A stretch of 64,000 nt of DNA, from assembly GCA_964473465.1 (NCBI GenBank), contig CAYYPE010000001.1, positions 372,001 through 436,000 on the forward strand, written 5' to 3'. Below are positions 46,970-54,684 of this stretch, in pieces (the first letter of the stretch is position 1; each line of letters starts with the position of its first letter). The position numbers were made by a program, and so were the translations under genes. The stretch is from CALHRB01 sp964473465 (GTDB taxonomy: Bacteria; Bacteroidota; Ignavibacteria; Kapaibacteriales; UBA2268). The notes under the pieces were generated by a model, which was given only the letters and a program-made list of their open reading frames with translations, was not told the DNA's origin and did not search any database.

Positions 46970-47374
46970 ATGACAAGAAAAAATGTATTAGCTATTTTTT
47001 TGATGGCTTTCTTTCTTTTCAGCATGAGTTCATTTGCTGAAACAAAGCTGGAAGAGTGCAACATTAAGACCAATGCTCATTGTGGTGACTGCAAAACCAA
47101 AATTGAAAAGGCACTGAAAAAACAAAGTGGTGTGATGAGCACAAATCTAAATCTCGATAACAAGATTGTTGCAGTTAAATATGACCCAAATAAAACTAAC
47201 TCAGATAAATTGATTTCTGCAATTACTAATGCAGGATATACTGCAGAATTAGTAACTAATAAAGAAGAGGTTAAAACTGAGAAATCAACCAAGACAAAAT
47301 CAGCCAAAGATGGTTGCTGCACTTCAGGAGTGAAAGCTTCAGGAGATGATTGCTGCAAAACAAAGAAAAAGTAA
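46970..47374 (+). CDS. Secreted heavy-metal-associated (HMA) domain protein with Cys-rich tail
   Basis: 134 residues. A signal peptide (FLMAFFLFSMSSFA) is followed by one HMA domain (about 27-95). Its metal loop is NAHCGDC (C38, C41) instead of the usual GMTCxxC, and VMSTNLNLDNKIVAVKYDP and ALI.AGY-type strands complete the fold. A Lys/Thr linker leads to a tail with two CC pairs (GCCTSG, DCCKTK). This predicts a periplasmic copper or mercury carrier. No P-type ATPase or MerT is next to it. Confidence 0.87.
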   Translation: MTRKNVLAIFLMAFFLFSMSSFAETKLEECNIKTNAHCGDCKTKIEKALKKQSGVMSTNLNLDNKIVAVKYDPNKTNSDKLISAITNAGYTAELVTNKEEVKTEKSTKTKSAKDGCCTSGVKASGDDCCKTKKK

Positions 47375-47404
47375 TTTAGATTTTATTTTATTGAAATAAT
47401 TTTG

Positions 47405-47436
47405 GGGCTGAATAATAAATTCAGCCCTTTTTTTTT
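47405..47436 (+). terminator. Rho-independent terminator after the HMA gene
   Basis: GGGCTGAA (47405-47412) pairs perfectly with 47420-47427 around a 7-base loop and is followed by nine T residues (47428-47436). Confidence 0.92.
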
Positions 47437-47454
47437 ACTAATTCTTAATAAGAA

Positions 47455-48336
47455 CTATTTATTATAAACATAAGCAAAAGTCGAACTAAATTCTTCGAGA
47501 GTTGTTGGCGTGGTTGTCCATTCATTTCTTTCCTCTTCATTGAATAGACCCTCATTCATTGTGGTCATTAAGGTTACCATAGAAGTTGCTACGTCCTCAG
47601 AAATTCCCATTCCAGCCATTGAGGAGATTACTTCTTGTGGTTTAAATTGTATATATTGTAAATCTGGTTTTCCGATAGCTGAGCCTAATATAGCTGAAGC
47701 TTCTCTCATAGTATAATTTTTGGGTCCGAGCAAAGATCTTACAGTGATACCTTTGAAGTTAGGATTTAAAAGGTATTGCGAAGCAACATTTGCAATATCA
47801 ATAGTGGCTATAATCGGAAAAGCTATATCAGGTGCAAGAACACCACCATTGATGTTCATAGATTTAATTAATGGAATATTTCCAAAGAAATTTTCCATGA
47901 AATACGTAGGTCGGAGAATAACTACGTCAATATCGCCGAGTTGGTTTAATAGCTTTTCATGGCGAGCTAATCCTGCAACAACGCCTGTTCTTTCTTCGGT
48001 ATGACCGCCAACGCTGCTAATAAATACAATTTTCTTAACACCGGTGTTTTTTATCGCAGTGATAATAGAATTGCTAATTTCGTCCTGATGTTTTCCAAAG
48101 TTATTACTTTGCCAGTCTCCGGGTATCATTGTCATAACAACATCTGAATTTTGAAAGGCAGAAGTAAGAAATTCGGAGTCTTTAGCATCACCTGCCATAA
48201 TTTCTGCCCCATCTTGAGCAAAGTGAGCCAGAGCATCTTTATGGCGTGCAATGAGTCTGAGCTCCGATCCGTTTTTGAGAATAATTTTAGCCATTTTTCC
48301 TCCGACATTACCGGTGCCACCAAGTATTGTAATCAT
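47455..48336 (-). CDS. NmrA-like NAD(P)-binding protein
   Basis: 293 residues. A Rossmann fold with the nucleotide motif GGTGNVG (6-12) at the very N-terminus, then RLIARH, DVVMTMIPG and KKIVFISSVGG. The atypical short-chain dehydrogenase/NmrA pattern continues with LRPTYFMENFF and no YxxxK catalytic pair, so redox sensing or reduction of quinones or flavins are both possible. A GAGG site lies 7 bases before the ATG. The start overlaps the stop of the ankyrin gene by four bases, so the two are cotranslated. Confidence 0.88.
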   Translation of the reverse strand: MITILGGTGNVGGKMAKIILKNGSELRLIARHKDALAHFAQDGAEIMAGDAKDSEFLTSAFQNSDVVMTMIPGDWQSNNFGKHQDEISNSIITAIKNTGVKKIVFISSVGGHTEERTGVVAGLARHEKLLNQLGDIDVVILRPTYFMENFFGNIPLIKSMNINGGVLAPDIAFPIIATIDIANVASQYLLNPNFKGITVRSLLGPKNYTMREASAILGSAIGKPDLQYIQFKPQEVISSMAGMGISEDVATSMVTLMTTMNEGLFNEEERNEWTTTPTTLEEFSSTFAYVYNK

Positions 48337-48806
48337 AATTTTTCCTCAATAAGTTTAACAATTTTAGTTCTGTTTAGATTTTTCGCCATTTCGAGAGGTG
48401 TTTGACCATTATTGGATTTGATATTTAAGTCGGCTCCGGCATCTATTATTACTTTTGCGGTTTCAATATTATTCTGCCAGATGGCATCATGCAAAGCAGT
48501 ATAGCCATTATAGGGACCTTGCTTATTTATATCAATATTATATTCAATGAGTAGTTTTGCAGCTTCGGTTCGACCTGCATAGGCAGCGGCATGGAGTGCG
48601 GTAGCTTTCATACCCGGATCGAGAACTGTAACATCGGCACCAGCTTCAAGAAGTAGCTTTAATATTTCTGTTTTGCCTTCGTAGGCTGCTAATATAAGGG
48701 CTGTGTCTCCATTATTATCGGGTAAATTTATATCATATCCCTGACTTATTAATTCTTTAACCTGATTAAGGTTGTTTTTTCTGACTGCACGAACTATATC
48801 ACTCAT
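48333..48806 (-). CDS. Ankyrin-repeat protein
   Basis: 157 residues made almost entirely of four to five ankyrin repeats (about 20-150). Examples are NLPDNNGDTALILAAYEGK, MKATALHAAAYAGRTEAAK, NGYTALHDAIWQNNIETAK and NNGQTPLEMAKNLNRTKI. No signal peptide, so cytoplasmic. Ankyrin repeats bind other proteins. The four-base overlap with the NmrA-like gene makes that enzyme the likely partner, by inference. Confidence 0.9.
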   Translation of the reverse strand: MSDIVRAVRKNNLNQVKELISQGYDINLPDNNGDTALILAAYEGKTEILKLLLEAGADVTVLDPGMKATALHAAAYAGRTEAAKLLIEYNIDINKQGPYNGYTALHDAIWQNNIETAKVIIDAGADLNIKSNNGQTPLEMAKNLNRTKIVKLIEEKL

Positions 48807-48969
48807 TTTAAATATGTTGTAAAATGAAAAAAAATATTGACATTTAAATTAGATTAATATTTTTTTTAAATGACACGAAAATAATATCATTCATCAAATA
48901 TTCTTTTTGCTACGAAGTAGGTATAATATTAAATAGTATGAAGTATTTTTTTAAGAAACAAAAAAAAAA

Positions 48970-51312
48970 TTACCAGTATTCTCCTTCTAATTTTTGCTTT
49001 TTGCTGATATTGATTAAATTTTTTTCTTCTTTGTTTTTAGCATAACTTTGGATTTCGTTATAAATCTTTAAACTCATATTTTTATCTTTGAATAAATCAA
49101 CAAAACCCTCAGCCCAGATTAACATTTCATCAAACTGATTTAGAATTTGTTTTCCCTTAAGGTAGAGACTTACAAGAAGGTCATTATCATCATTAATAGT
49201 TCTTAGGAAAGTGAATAAGTTAATAATGTCGGATGATGAATTACAGTGAGAAATAGCCTTTTCGAAATTCATTTGTGCACGGTCTGATTTATTAAGTTGG
49301 AGTTCGAGATTACCAATATTGGCTAAAGTATAAGGATTGAGTTCACATTTTTCAGCCTTGCTTAATAATTCCAGAGCCAGATCGGACAAATTGAGTTTTT
49401 CATAAGCTATTTTAGCTAATTTGAAATAATCATAGGCTAATTTATTTTCGGAATTATCAATGACTGCCTCAGCTTTTTTGAGTATATCCAAAGCGAAATT
49501 CTTTGCAATGTTGTCGTCGCTAATATGTAGTAAAGCAATATCAATTAAATTAATGTAATCAAAAACGAATTTCACTCTGTTCTGAAGAATATAATTTAAA
49601 ATGTTCAAGATCCAATTATTGTCATTCAGATGTTTCTTGATTGAAATTATGAGTTTTTTATAATTATCAATGTTGAATGGTTCATTATTTAAAAGGATTT
49701 CAGCTTTTCCGAGGAGCTTTTTTGCATAATATGGATCGTCAAGAATGGCCATAAGGTCATCAACAAGACTCAAATAATCTTTTAAAAATCTGGCATCATT
49801 TTCAAGTTTTAAGTATTCATCATATTTAGCCTGATTTTCTTCTCTTTTCTGAATTTTTATATTGATTCTGTCAATCCATTCTTTGTTTTCAGGGAAATGT
49901 TCATTAACAATATCAGCAACATCTTTCAATTCCTTTAAGCTTGTTACGACTTCTTCAGCGTTTAGCAGAACCTTCTCGGCATAATCTTTGTCGTTAATTG
50001 TTGATAATATTTTCTTGGCAACAAGATTTAATTCAGGACTGCCATTTGCCATCCCTTCTGCTTTTTGAATTACCTTTCTGAGAAATTCAGTATTACCATC
50101 ATTTTTAACAGAGGCATCAAGGATTTCGAACAAAATTTCAAGTTTTTCGGCTTTTTCGAATGTTTTCTGATAAATAGAATGAGCCATATCCTTGTCTCCA
50201 ATAGCAGATATCAGTTCATCAGCCAATCTAAGCAATTCTTTCGGATCATCAATGCTTTTTAAGGCTCTTGAATAGATCTCTTTTGCATATTCTTTGTCGT
50301 TAAGGTCATTGATAACAACTTTAGCTAAATTGCTGAGGTCTTTAGCGGAGGTCATTTTTGATTCGGCTTTTTTAAAGAATTTTTTGGCAAGACTTTCATC
50401 TTTGAGTTCTTTGGCAATCAAACCAGCAATTTCGAGAAGCTTATTAGTGTCATTAAGATCATTTAGTCCTTTTTCAAAATATTGAATGGAAGCATCTTTA
50501 TCCATATATAAGTTCCAGAAGGCAAAGGCAAGATCAATAAATTCATCGCCTTTCATTGCATATTCTTTTGCTGAATCGAGCATTTCTTTGGCTTTTTCGT
50601 CGTTTTGAGAGTAATTTTTGTATGCGGTTGCTAAAAGAGTGAAATCCTTTGTGAACTGAGCATCCTCGGCAGATTCTTCGAGAATGTCGTTAATCCAGTC
50701 AATATCACCAATTAATTCATTAATAATTTCGCAGAATTTGATGTAATCAGCAATGCCATTAACTTTGCTTTCAGCTTTTTTGAGTAATTCTTTCGCAGAA
50801 TTTTTATCATTGGTTTCAACTATGATACTTTTTGCAAGGGATTTATAATCATCAATAGTCTTACACTGAGCATCAATCTTGTTCATAAGTTCTTTTACGA
50901 GAGATTCATCGCCGAAGTCTGATTTAATATAAGAAATTATGGTTAGTATTTCAACAGGTTTCTTTGCGTCTTTAGCTGCCGAATTCAAAAAATCCTTTGC
51001 CCTTTCCTTGTCGCCGAGATATCTTGCAATACTATGACCGAGCTCTGCAGATTCAAGAGCCTCAAAACAATTATCTTCTGCTTCTTCGTAAAATTCATCA
51101 GCTTGTTCCTTATCGTCGAATCCAATAATATACGCTTCAGCTAACCGGATATAATCAAGGGGAACTGAACAAAGATTTTCTGCTTTTTCAAGAAGGTGTT
51201 TTGCGTAATCTTTGTCAGGGGGTTCTTCGAGTGCTTTGAGAGCAAGGTTAATGAACTCTATAGCTGTTTTGCAATTGCTTTCGAGGTTTTCAATCTCTGA
51301 TTTTGACGCCAT
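48970..51312 (-). CDS. 780-residue helical (TPR-like) repeat protein
   Basis: Long alpha-helical solenoid without signal peptide or membrane segment. The repeating unit is 34 residues, for example DYKSLAKSIIVETNDKNSAK, DLSNLAKVVINDLNDKEYAK, ELLRLADELISAIGDKDMAH and ELNLVAKKILSTINDKDYAE, each followed by a helix ending in KAE or similar. The consensus is D..LA..I....NDK.YA...L.KAE, about 20 units in all, as in TPR-class helical hairpins. A GGAG site lies 8 bases before the ATG. It is divergent from the flagellar export operon. Function unknown; a protein-binding scaffold is likely. Confidence 0.82.
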   Translation of the reverse strand: MASKSEIENLESNCKTAIEFINLALKALEEPPDKDYAKHLLEKAENLCSVPLDYIRLAEAYIIGFDDKEQADEFYEEAEDNCFEALESAELGHSIARYLGDKERAKDFLNSAAKDAKKPVEILTIISYIKSDFGDESLVKELMNKIDAQCKTIDDYKSLAKSIIVETNDKNSAKELLKKAESKVNGIADYIKFCEIINELIGDIDWINDILEESAEDAQFTKDFTLLATAYKNYSQNDEKAKEMLDSAKEYAMKGDEFIDLAFAFWNLYMDKDASIQYFEKGLNDLNDTNKLLEIAGLIAKELKDESLAKKFFKKAESKMTSAKDLSNLAKVVINDLNDKEYAKEIYSRALKSIDDPKELLRLADELISAIGDKDMAHSIYQKTFEKAEKLEILFEILDASVKNDGNTEFLRKVIQKAEGMANGSPELNLVAKKILSTINDKDYAEKVLLNAEEVVTSLKELKDVADIVNEHFPENKEWIDRINIKIQKREENQAKYDEYLKLENDARFLKDYLSLVDDLMAILDDPYYAKKLLGKAEILLNNEPFNIDNYKKLIISIKKHLNDNNWILNILNYILQNRVKFVFDYINLIDIALLHISDDNIAKNFALDILKKAEAVIDNSENKLAYDYFKLAKIAYEKLNLSDLALELLSKAEKCELNPYTLANIGNLELQLNKSDRAQMNFEKAISHCNSSSDIINLFTFLRTINDDNDLLVSLYLKGKQILNQFDEMLIWAEGFVDLFKDKNMSLKIYNEIQSYAKNKEEKNLINISKKQKLEGEYW

Positions 51313-51460
51313 TGTTTTTCTCCAACTTAAATATTTTTCAATGATTTAATTTTTCAAGTCAAATAAAATAAGGTATTTCATTTTTTAATACAAAAAAATA
51401 AGATAATATGATAAATTCTGTAAATCTTGTGTTTTTTTATGTTTGTTTATTTTGGTCAAA

Positions 51461-51476
51461 TGTTCAATAATGAACA
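51461..51476. promoter_or_regulatory. 16-bp palindrome, possible operator
   Basis: TGTTCA-ATAA-TGAACA is a perfect 6-4-6 inverted repeat in the divergent region between the TPR-like gene and fliP. It could bind a dimeric regulator. It is followed by ATTTTTT, so a hairpin reading is also possible. Confidence 0.3.
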
Positions 51477-51626
51477 ATTTTTTCATTTCATTTCATAATT
51501 GAACTTTAGAACCCTTTAAAAAACTATCAGTATCAAATAAATTTTCTATAACGTAAAGCTTTTATTAAAAAGACTTTAAGAGATATTTCTAAATCAGATA
51601 TAAAAAAATAATATTTAAATATTACT

Positions 51627-51643
51627 TTGGCACAGCTATTGTA
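51627..51643 (+). promoter_or_regulatory. Sigma-54-like promoter upstream of fliP
   Basis: TTGGCAC at 51627-51633 is the full -24 element. TTGTA at 51639-51643 stands at the -12 position with the correct 12-base GG-to-G offset, but has T where the consensus GC has C. Transcription would start about 25 bases before the fliP ATG. Flagellar genes are often under sigma-54. The -12 mismatch lowers confidence. Confidence 0.45.
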
Positions 51644-51679
51644 ATAGGTGATTTGGACAAAAAACTAATGGATTAGGAG

Positions 51680-52456
51680 ATGATAAAAGGATTTATCGTA
51701 AGTCTGTTCTTGATTACTGTTCTTTTCTTGGGGTCTCTGGGCAAAGGATTTGCTCAGGCACCCCAATCTAATAATCTGACACTACCGACAGTTTCAATAA
51801 ATGTTAATAATTCGGATAAAAGCGATGATTTAGCTTTGAATCTGCAAATACTCGCTGTAATAACAGTCCTCGCTCTTGCTCCTTCAATTCTGATAATGAT
51901 GACTTGCTTTACAAGAATAATTGTAGTATTTCATTTTCTAAGGCAGGCATTAGGAACTCAGACACAACCACCAAATCAGCTTTTAACGGGTTTAGCATTG
52001 TTTTTGACTTTTTTTGTTATGCAGCCGGTTTTAGATCAGGCAAACAGCACCGGATTGCAACCTTACATAAGAGAGGAGATTACTCAAAGTCAGGCAGTTG
52101 ATAATATCATACAGCCTTTCAGGGAGTTTATGCTCAAACACACAAGGGAAGAGGATTTAAGGTTATTTATCAAGTTAAGCGGAAAGGATAAACCCGCAAA
52201 TATAAATGAAGTATCAATCTGGACAATAATTCCGGCTTACTCAATCAGTGAATTAAAAATGGCATTTCAGATAGGATTCCTGTTGTTTGTTCCATTTCTT
52301 GTGCTGGATATGGTAATAGCGAGTGTATTAATGTCATTAGGAATGTTTCTCTTGCCTCCTCAACTGATATCATTGCCGATTAAACTGCTGTTATTCATTT
52401 TAGTGGACGGTTGGTATTTAATTATAGAATCACTTATGCAAAGTATTATAAGATAA
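51680..52456 (+). CDS. fliP: Flagellar type III export gate protein FliP
   Basis: 258 residues. A cleavable signal peptide (LFLITVLFLGSLGKGFAQA) is typical of FliP rather than of most injectisome SctR proteins. FliP hallmarks follow: LQILAVITVLALAPSILIMM, TCFTRIIVVFHFLRQALGTQ, PPNQLLTGLALFLTFFVM and, near the end, DMVIASVLMSLGMFLLPP. AGGAG sits directly against the ATG, closer than usual. First gene of fliP-fliQ-fliR-flhB-flhA. Confidence 0.96.
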   Translation: MIKGFIVSLFLITVLFLGSLGKGFAQAPQSNNLTLPTVSINVNNSDKSDDLALNLQILAVITVLALAPSILIMMTCFTRIIVVFHFLRQALGTQTQPPNQLLTGLALFLTFFVMQPVLDQANSTGLQPYIREEITQSQAVDNIIQPFREFMLKHTREEDLRLFIKLSGKDKPANINEVSIWTIIPAYSISELKMAFQIGFLLFVPFLVLDMVIASVLMSLGMFLLPPQLISLPIKLLLFILVDGWYLIIESLMQSIIR

Positions 52457-52469
52457 AAAAAGGGAAAAT

Positions 52470-52736
52470 ATGACAGACCAATTAGTTATACAAATAGTCA
52501 GAGATGCGTTTTATTACGTAATTCTTATCTGTGGACCACTACTTCTGGCTTCGCTGGTAATTGGATTATTAATATCAATTTTTCAAGCAGCTACATCTAT
52601 TTCGGAGCAGACGCTGACTTTTGTTCCAAAATTATTAGTAGTATTCCTGATGAGTGTATTATTTCTCCCCTTTATGTTGAATAACATAAAAACCTTCGCA
52701 ATTGAAATCATCAAAATGATTCCAACGCTTAAATGA
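52470..52736 (+). CDS. fliQ: Flagellar export gate protein FliQ
   Basis: 88 residues with two membrane helices (about 15-38, 48-72). The loop between them has ISIFQAATSISEQTLTFVPK, the FliQ signature. The stop overlaps the fliR start in ATGA. Forms the export gate core with FliP and FliR. Confidence 0.96.
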   Translation: MTDQLVIQIVRDAFYYVILICGPLLLASLVIGLLISIFQAATSISEQTLTFVPKLLVVFLMSVLFLPFMLNNIKTFAIEIIKMIPTLK

Positions 52737-53530
52737 TAAATTCAAATGATATATATTTTTTAACTGGAAAGTTTATAATTGGTCTGCTTATTTTTGTAAG
52801 AATAACTGGTCTGTTTCTCTCAGCACCTTTCTTCAAGAGTATGGCAATAAATATTCAGTTAAAAGTAATAATATCATTTGTTCTTGCATTTACATTAACA
52901 GCAACACACTGGGAAAATCAGCCGCAGATAGATTTTCATTTATGGAACATTGTATTTCTTGCGATGAAAGAGATGTTTATAGGATTTATTATAGGTTATT
53001 CTGCAAATCTGGTTTTTTGGGGAGCGAAACTTGCAGGAGGAATTATAGATTTCGATATGGGGTATCAGGCTGCAGCTATGTTTAATATGGGTGATGATTC
53101 ACCTACTCTGGTAGGAAATATGTTCGAAATGGCTACACTTGTTTTGTTCCTTATACTTAACGGGCATCACTATTTGATTGAAAGCATTAATGCAAGCTTC
53201 GATATTATTCCTCTAACAACACTCCAATTCACAGACTCAGCAAAGGATTTGATGATAAAGGTTGCTACAAGTGTTATAATAATTGGAATAAAAATATCAG
53301 CTCCTATTCTTGTTGCACTTTTTTTGACAAATCTTGTTTTAGCTTTATTGGCAAGAATAGCTCCGCAAACAAATATATTCGTGATGAGCTTTCAATTGAA
53401 GATAGCTGTTGGGTTACTTGTGCTTTTGATATCGACTCCAATATTGATAATGGTAGCAAAGAATTCACTTGAATTGTTTCAGGGTGAAACAATGAAAATA
53501 ATAATGGCTCTGGGTTCAGGTAAGGTTTAA
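52733..53530 (+). CDS. fliR: Flagellar export gate protein FliR
   Basis: 265 residues, about six membrane helices. FliR features include FVRITGLFLSAPFF near the N-terminus, the AMKEMFIGFIIGYSANLVFW segment, a GGIIDFDMGYQAA loop, and PQTNIFVMSFQLKIAVGL towards the end. Overlaps fliQ by four bases; flhB follows two bases after its stop. Confidence 0.95.
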   Translation: MINSNDIYFLTGKFIIGLLIFVRITGLFLSAPFFKSMAINIQLKVIISFVLAFTLTATHWENQPQIDFHLWNIVFLAMKEMFIGFIIGYSANLVFWGAKLAGGIIDFDMGYQAAAMFNMGDDSPTLVGNMFEMATLVLFLILNGHHYLIESINASFDIIPLTTLQFTDSAKDLMIKVATSVIIIGIKISAPILVALFLTNLVLALLARIAPQTNIFVMSFQLKIAVGLLVLLISTPILIMVAKNSLELFQGETMKIIMALGSGKV

Positions 53531-53532
53531 AA

Positions 53533-54657
53533 ATGGCAGAAAACAAAGAAGGTCAGGAAAAAACTGAACCGGCGAGTGCGAAGCGAATAAAGGAAGCTCG
53601 TGCTCGGGGACAAACAGCAAAGAGTATGGATGTTACAACTGCAGCAGTGCTGCTTATTGGTGGAATTATTGTCTTTTTGATGGGTTCTCCTATGATGGCT
53701 GACATCCAGAAATTTATGCAGGTTATTTTCATTGAATCATCAAACATAGAATTGACAACTCAGAATATTTCGGGTTATTATTTCAAATTTATTCTTTTTT
53801 TCCTAAAACTAATCTTACCAATTGTATCAATAATTTTTTTGGTTGTTCTTGTGGCTGAAATATCTCAGACGGGTTTACATATAGCCACAAAAAAATTTAC
53901 TGAAGGATTGAATTTTAAGCAGATATTTAATCCATTATCTGGTTTGAAGAAAATATTTTTTTCGGGCAGGTCAATTTTTGAATTGACAAAAAGTGTGATT
54001 AAGATTATAATTCTTGGATTTGTTGTTTATGGAATATTGGAGAGCAGGGCAGAGGAAACAATTGATTTGATAGAAAAACCAATTTCAGATATAGGTAGTT
54101 TTTTAGCAGAGATAAGTCTTGAAATTGTTGTAAAAGTTGGAGCGGTTTATATTTTGATTGCAGTAACTGATATGATTTACCAGAGGTATCGCTACAAAGA
54201 AGATCTGAAAATGACTAAACAGGAAGTCAAGGAGGAGAGCAAACAGGCAGAAGGCGATCCAAGAGTTAAAGCCAGACTTCGCTCGATAATGCGTTCAAGA
54301 ATAAGAAAGTTAATGCTGAAAAATGTAAAAACCGCAGATGTGGTTATTACCAACCCAACACACTATGCGGTTGCAATTGCCTATAATTCTGCAAAAATGA
54401 GTGCACCTGTTGTAGTTGCAAAAGGAGCAGATTATTTAGCAGCAAGCATCAGGCAGATAGCAGAAGAAAATTCGATTCCAATTGTTGAGCAACCACCATT
54501 GGCACGTGCTTTGTTCTTTTCTACTGATGTTGATATGGAAATACCAGAAAATTTGTTTAAAGCAGTTGCTCAGGTTCTGGCTTATGTTTATCAATTGAGG
54601 CGTCAAAGGGCTAATAGCAGGGGAAATTGGACAAGAATTTATAAAAATAACAGTTAA
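53533..54657 (+). CDS. flhB: Flagellar export switch protein FlhB
   Basis: 374 residues. The N-terminus EKTEPASAKRIKEARARGQT is diagnostic. Four membrane helices (to about 215) precede the cytoplasmic domain. The self-cleavage site NPTH is intact at N274-H277, so the substrate-specificity switch should work. The C-terminal region has VVAKGADYLA and EQPPLARALF. Starts two bases after fliR. Confidence 0.97.
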   Translation: MAENKEGQEKTEPASAKRIKEARARGQTAKSMDVTTAAVLLIGGIIVFLMGSPMMADIQKFMQVIFIESSNIELTTQNISGYYFKFILFFLKLILPIVSIIFLVVLVAEISQTGLHIATKKFTEGLNFKQIFNPLSGLKKIFFSGRSIFELTKSVIKIIILGFVVYGILESRAEETIDLIEKPISDIGSFLAEISLEIVVKVGAVYILIAVTDMIYQRYRYKEDLKMTKQEVKEESKQAEGDPRVKARLRSIMRSRIRKLMLKNVKTADVVITNPTHYAVAIAYNSAKMSAPVVVAKGADYLAASIRQIAEENSIPIVEQPPLARALFFSTDVDMEIPENLFKAVAQVLAYVYQLRRQRANSRGNWTRIYKNNS

Positions 54658-54684
54658 TTAAAAAAATTAAATTGAAGAAAAAAG

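Larger units (their letters stand above)
51313..51679. other. Divergent intergenic region between the TPR-like gene and fliP
   Basis: 367 bases, very AT-rich, with no convincing open frame. It contains a 16-base palindrome at 51461-51476 and a sigma-54-like promoter at 51627-51643. No Bacteroidetes-type TAnnTTTG box with a partner TTTG was found facing either gene. Confidence 0.6.
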
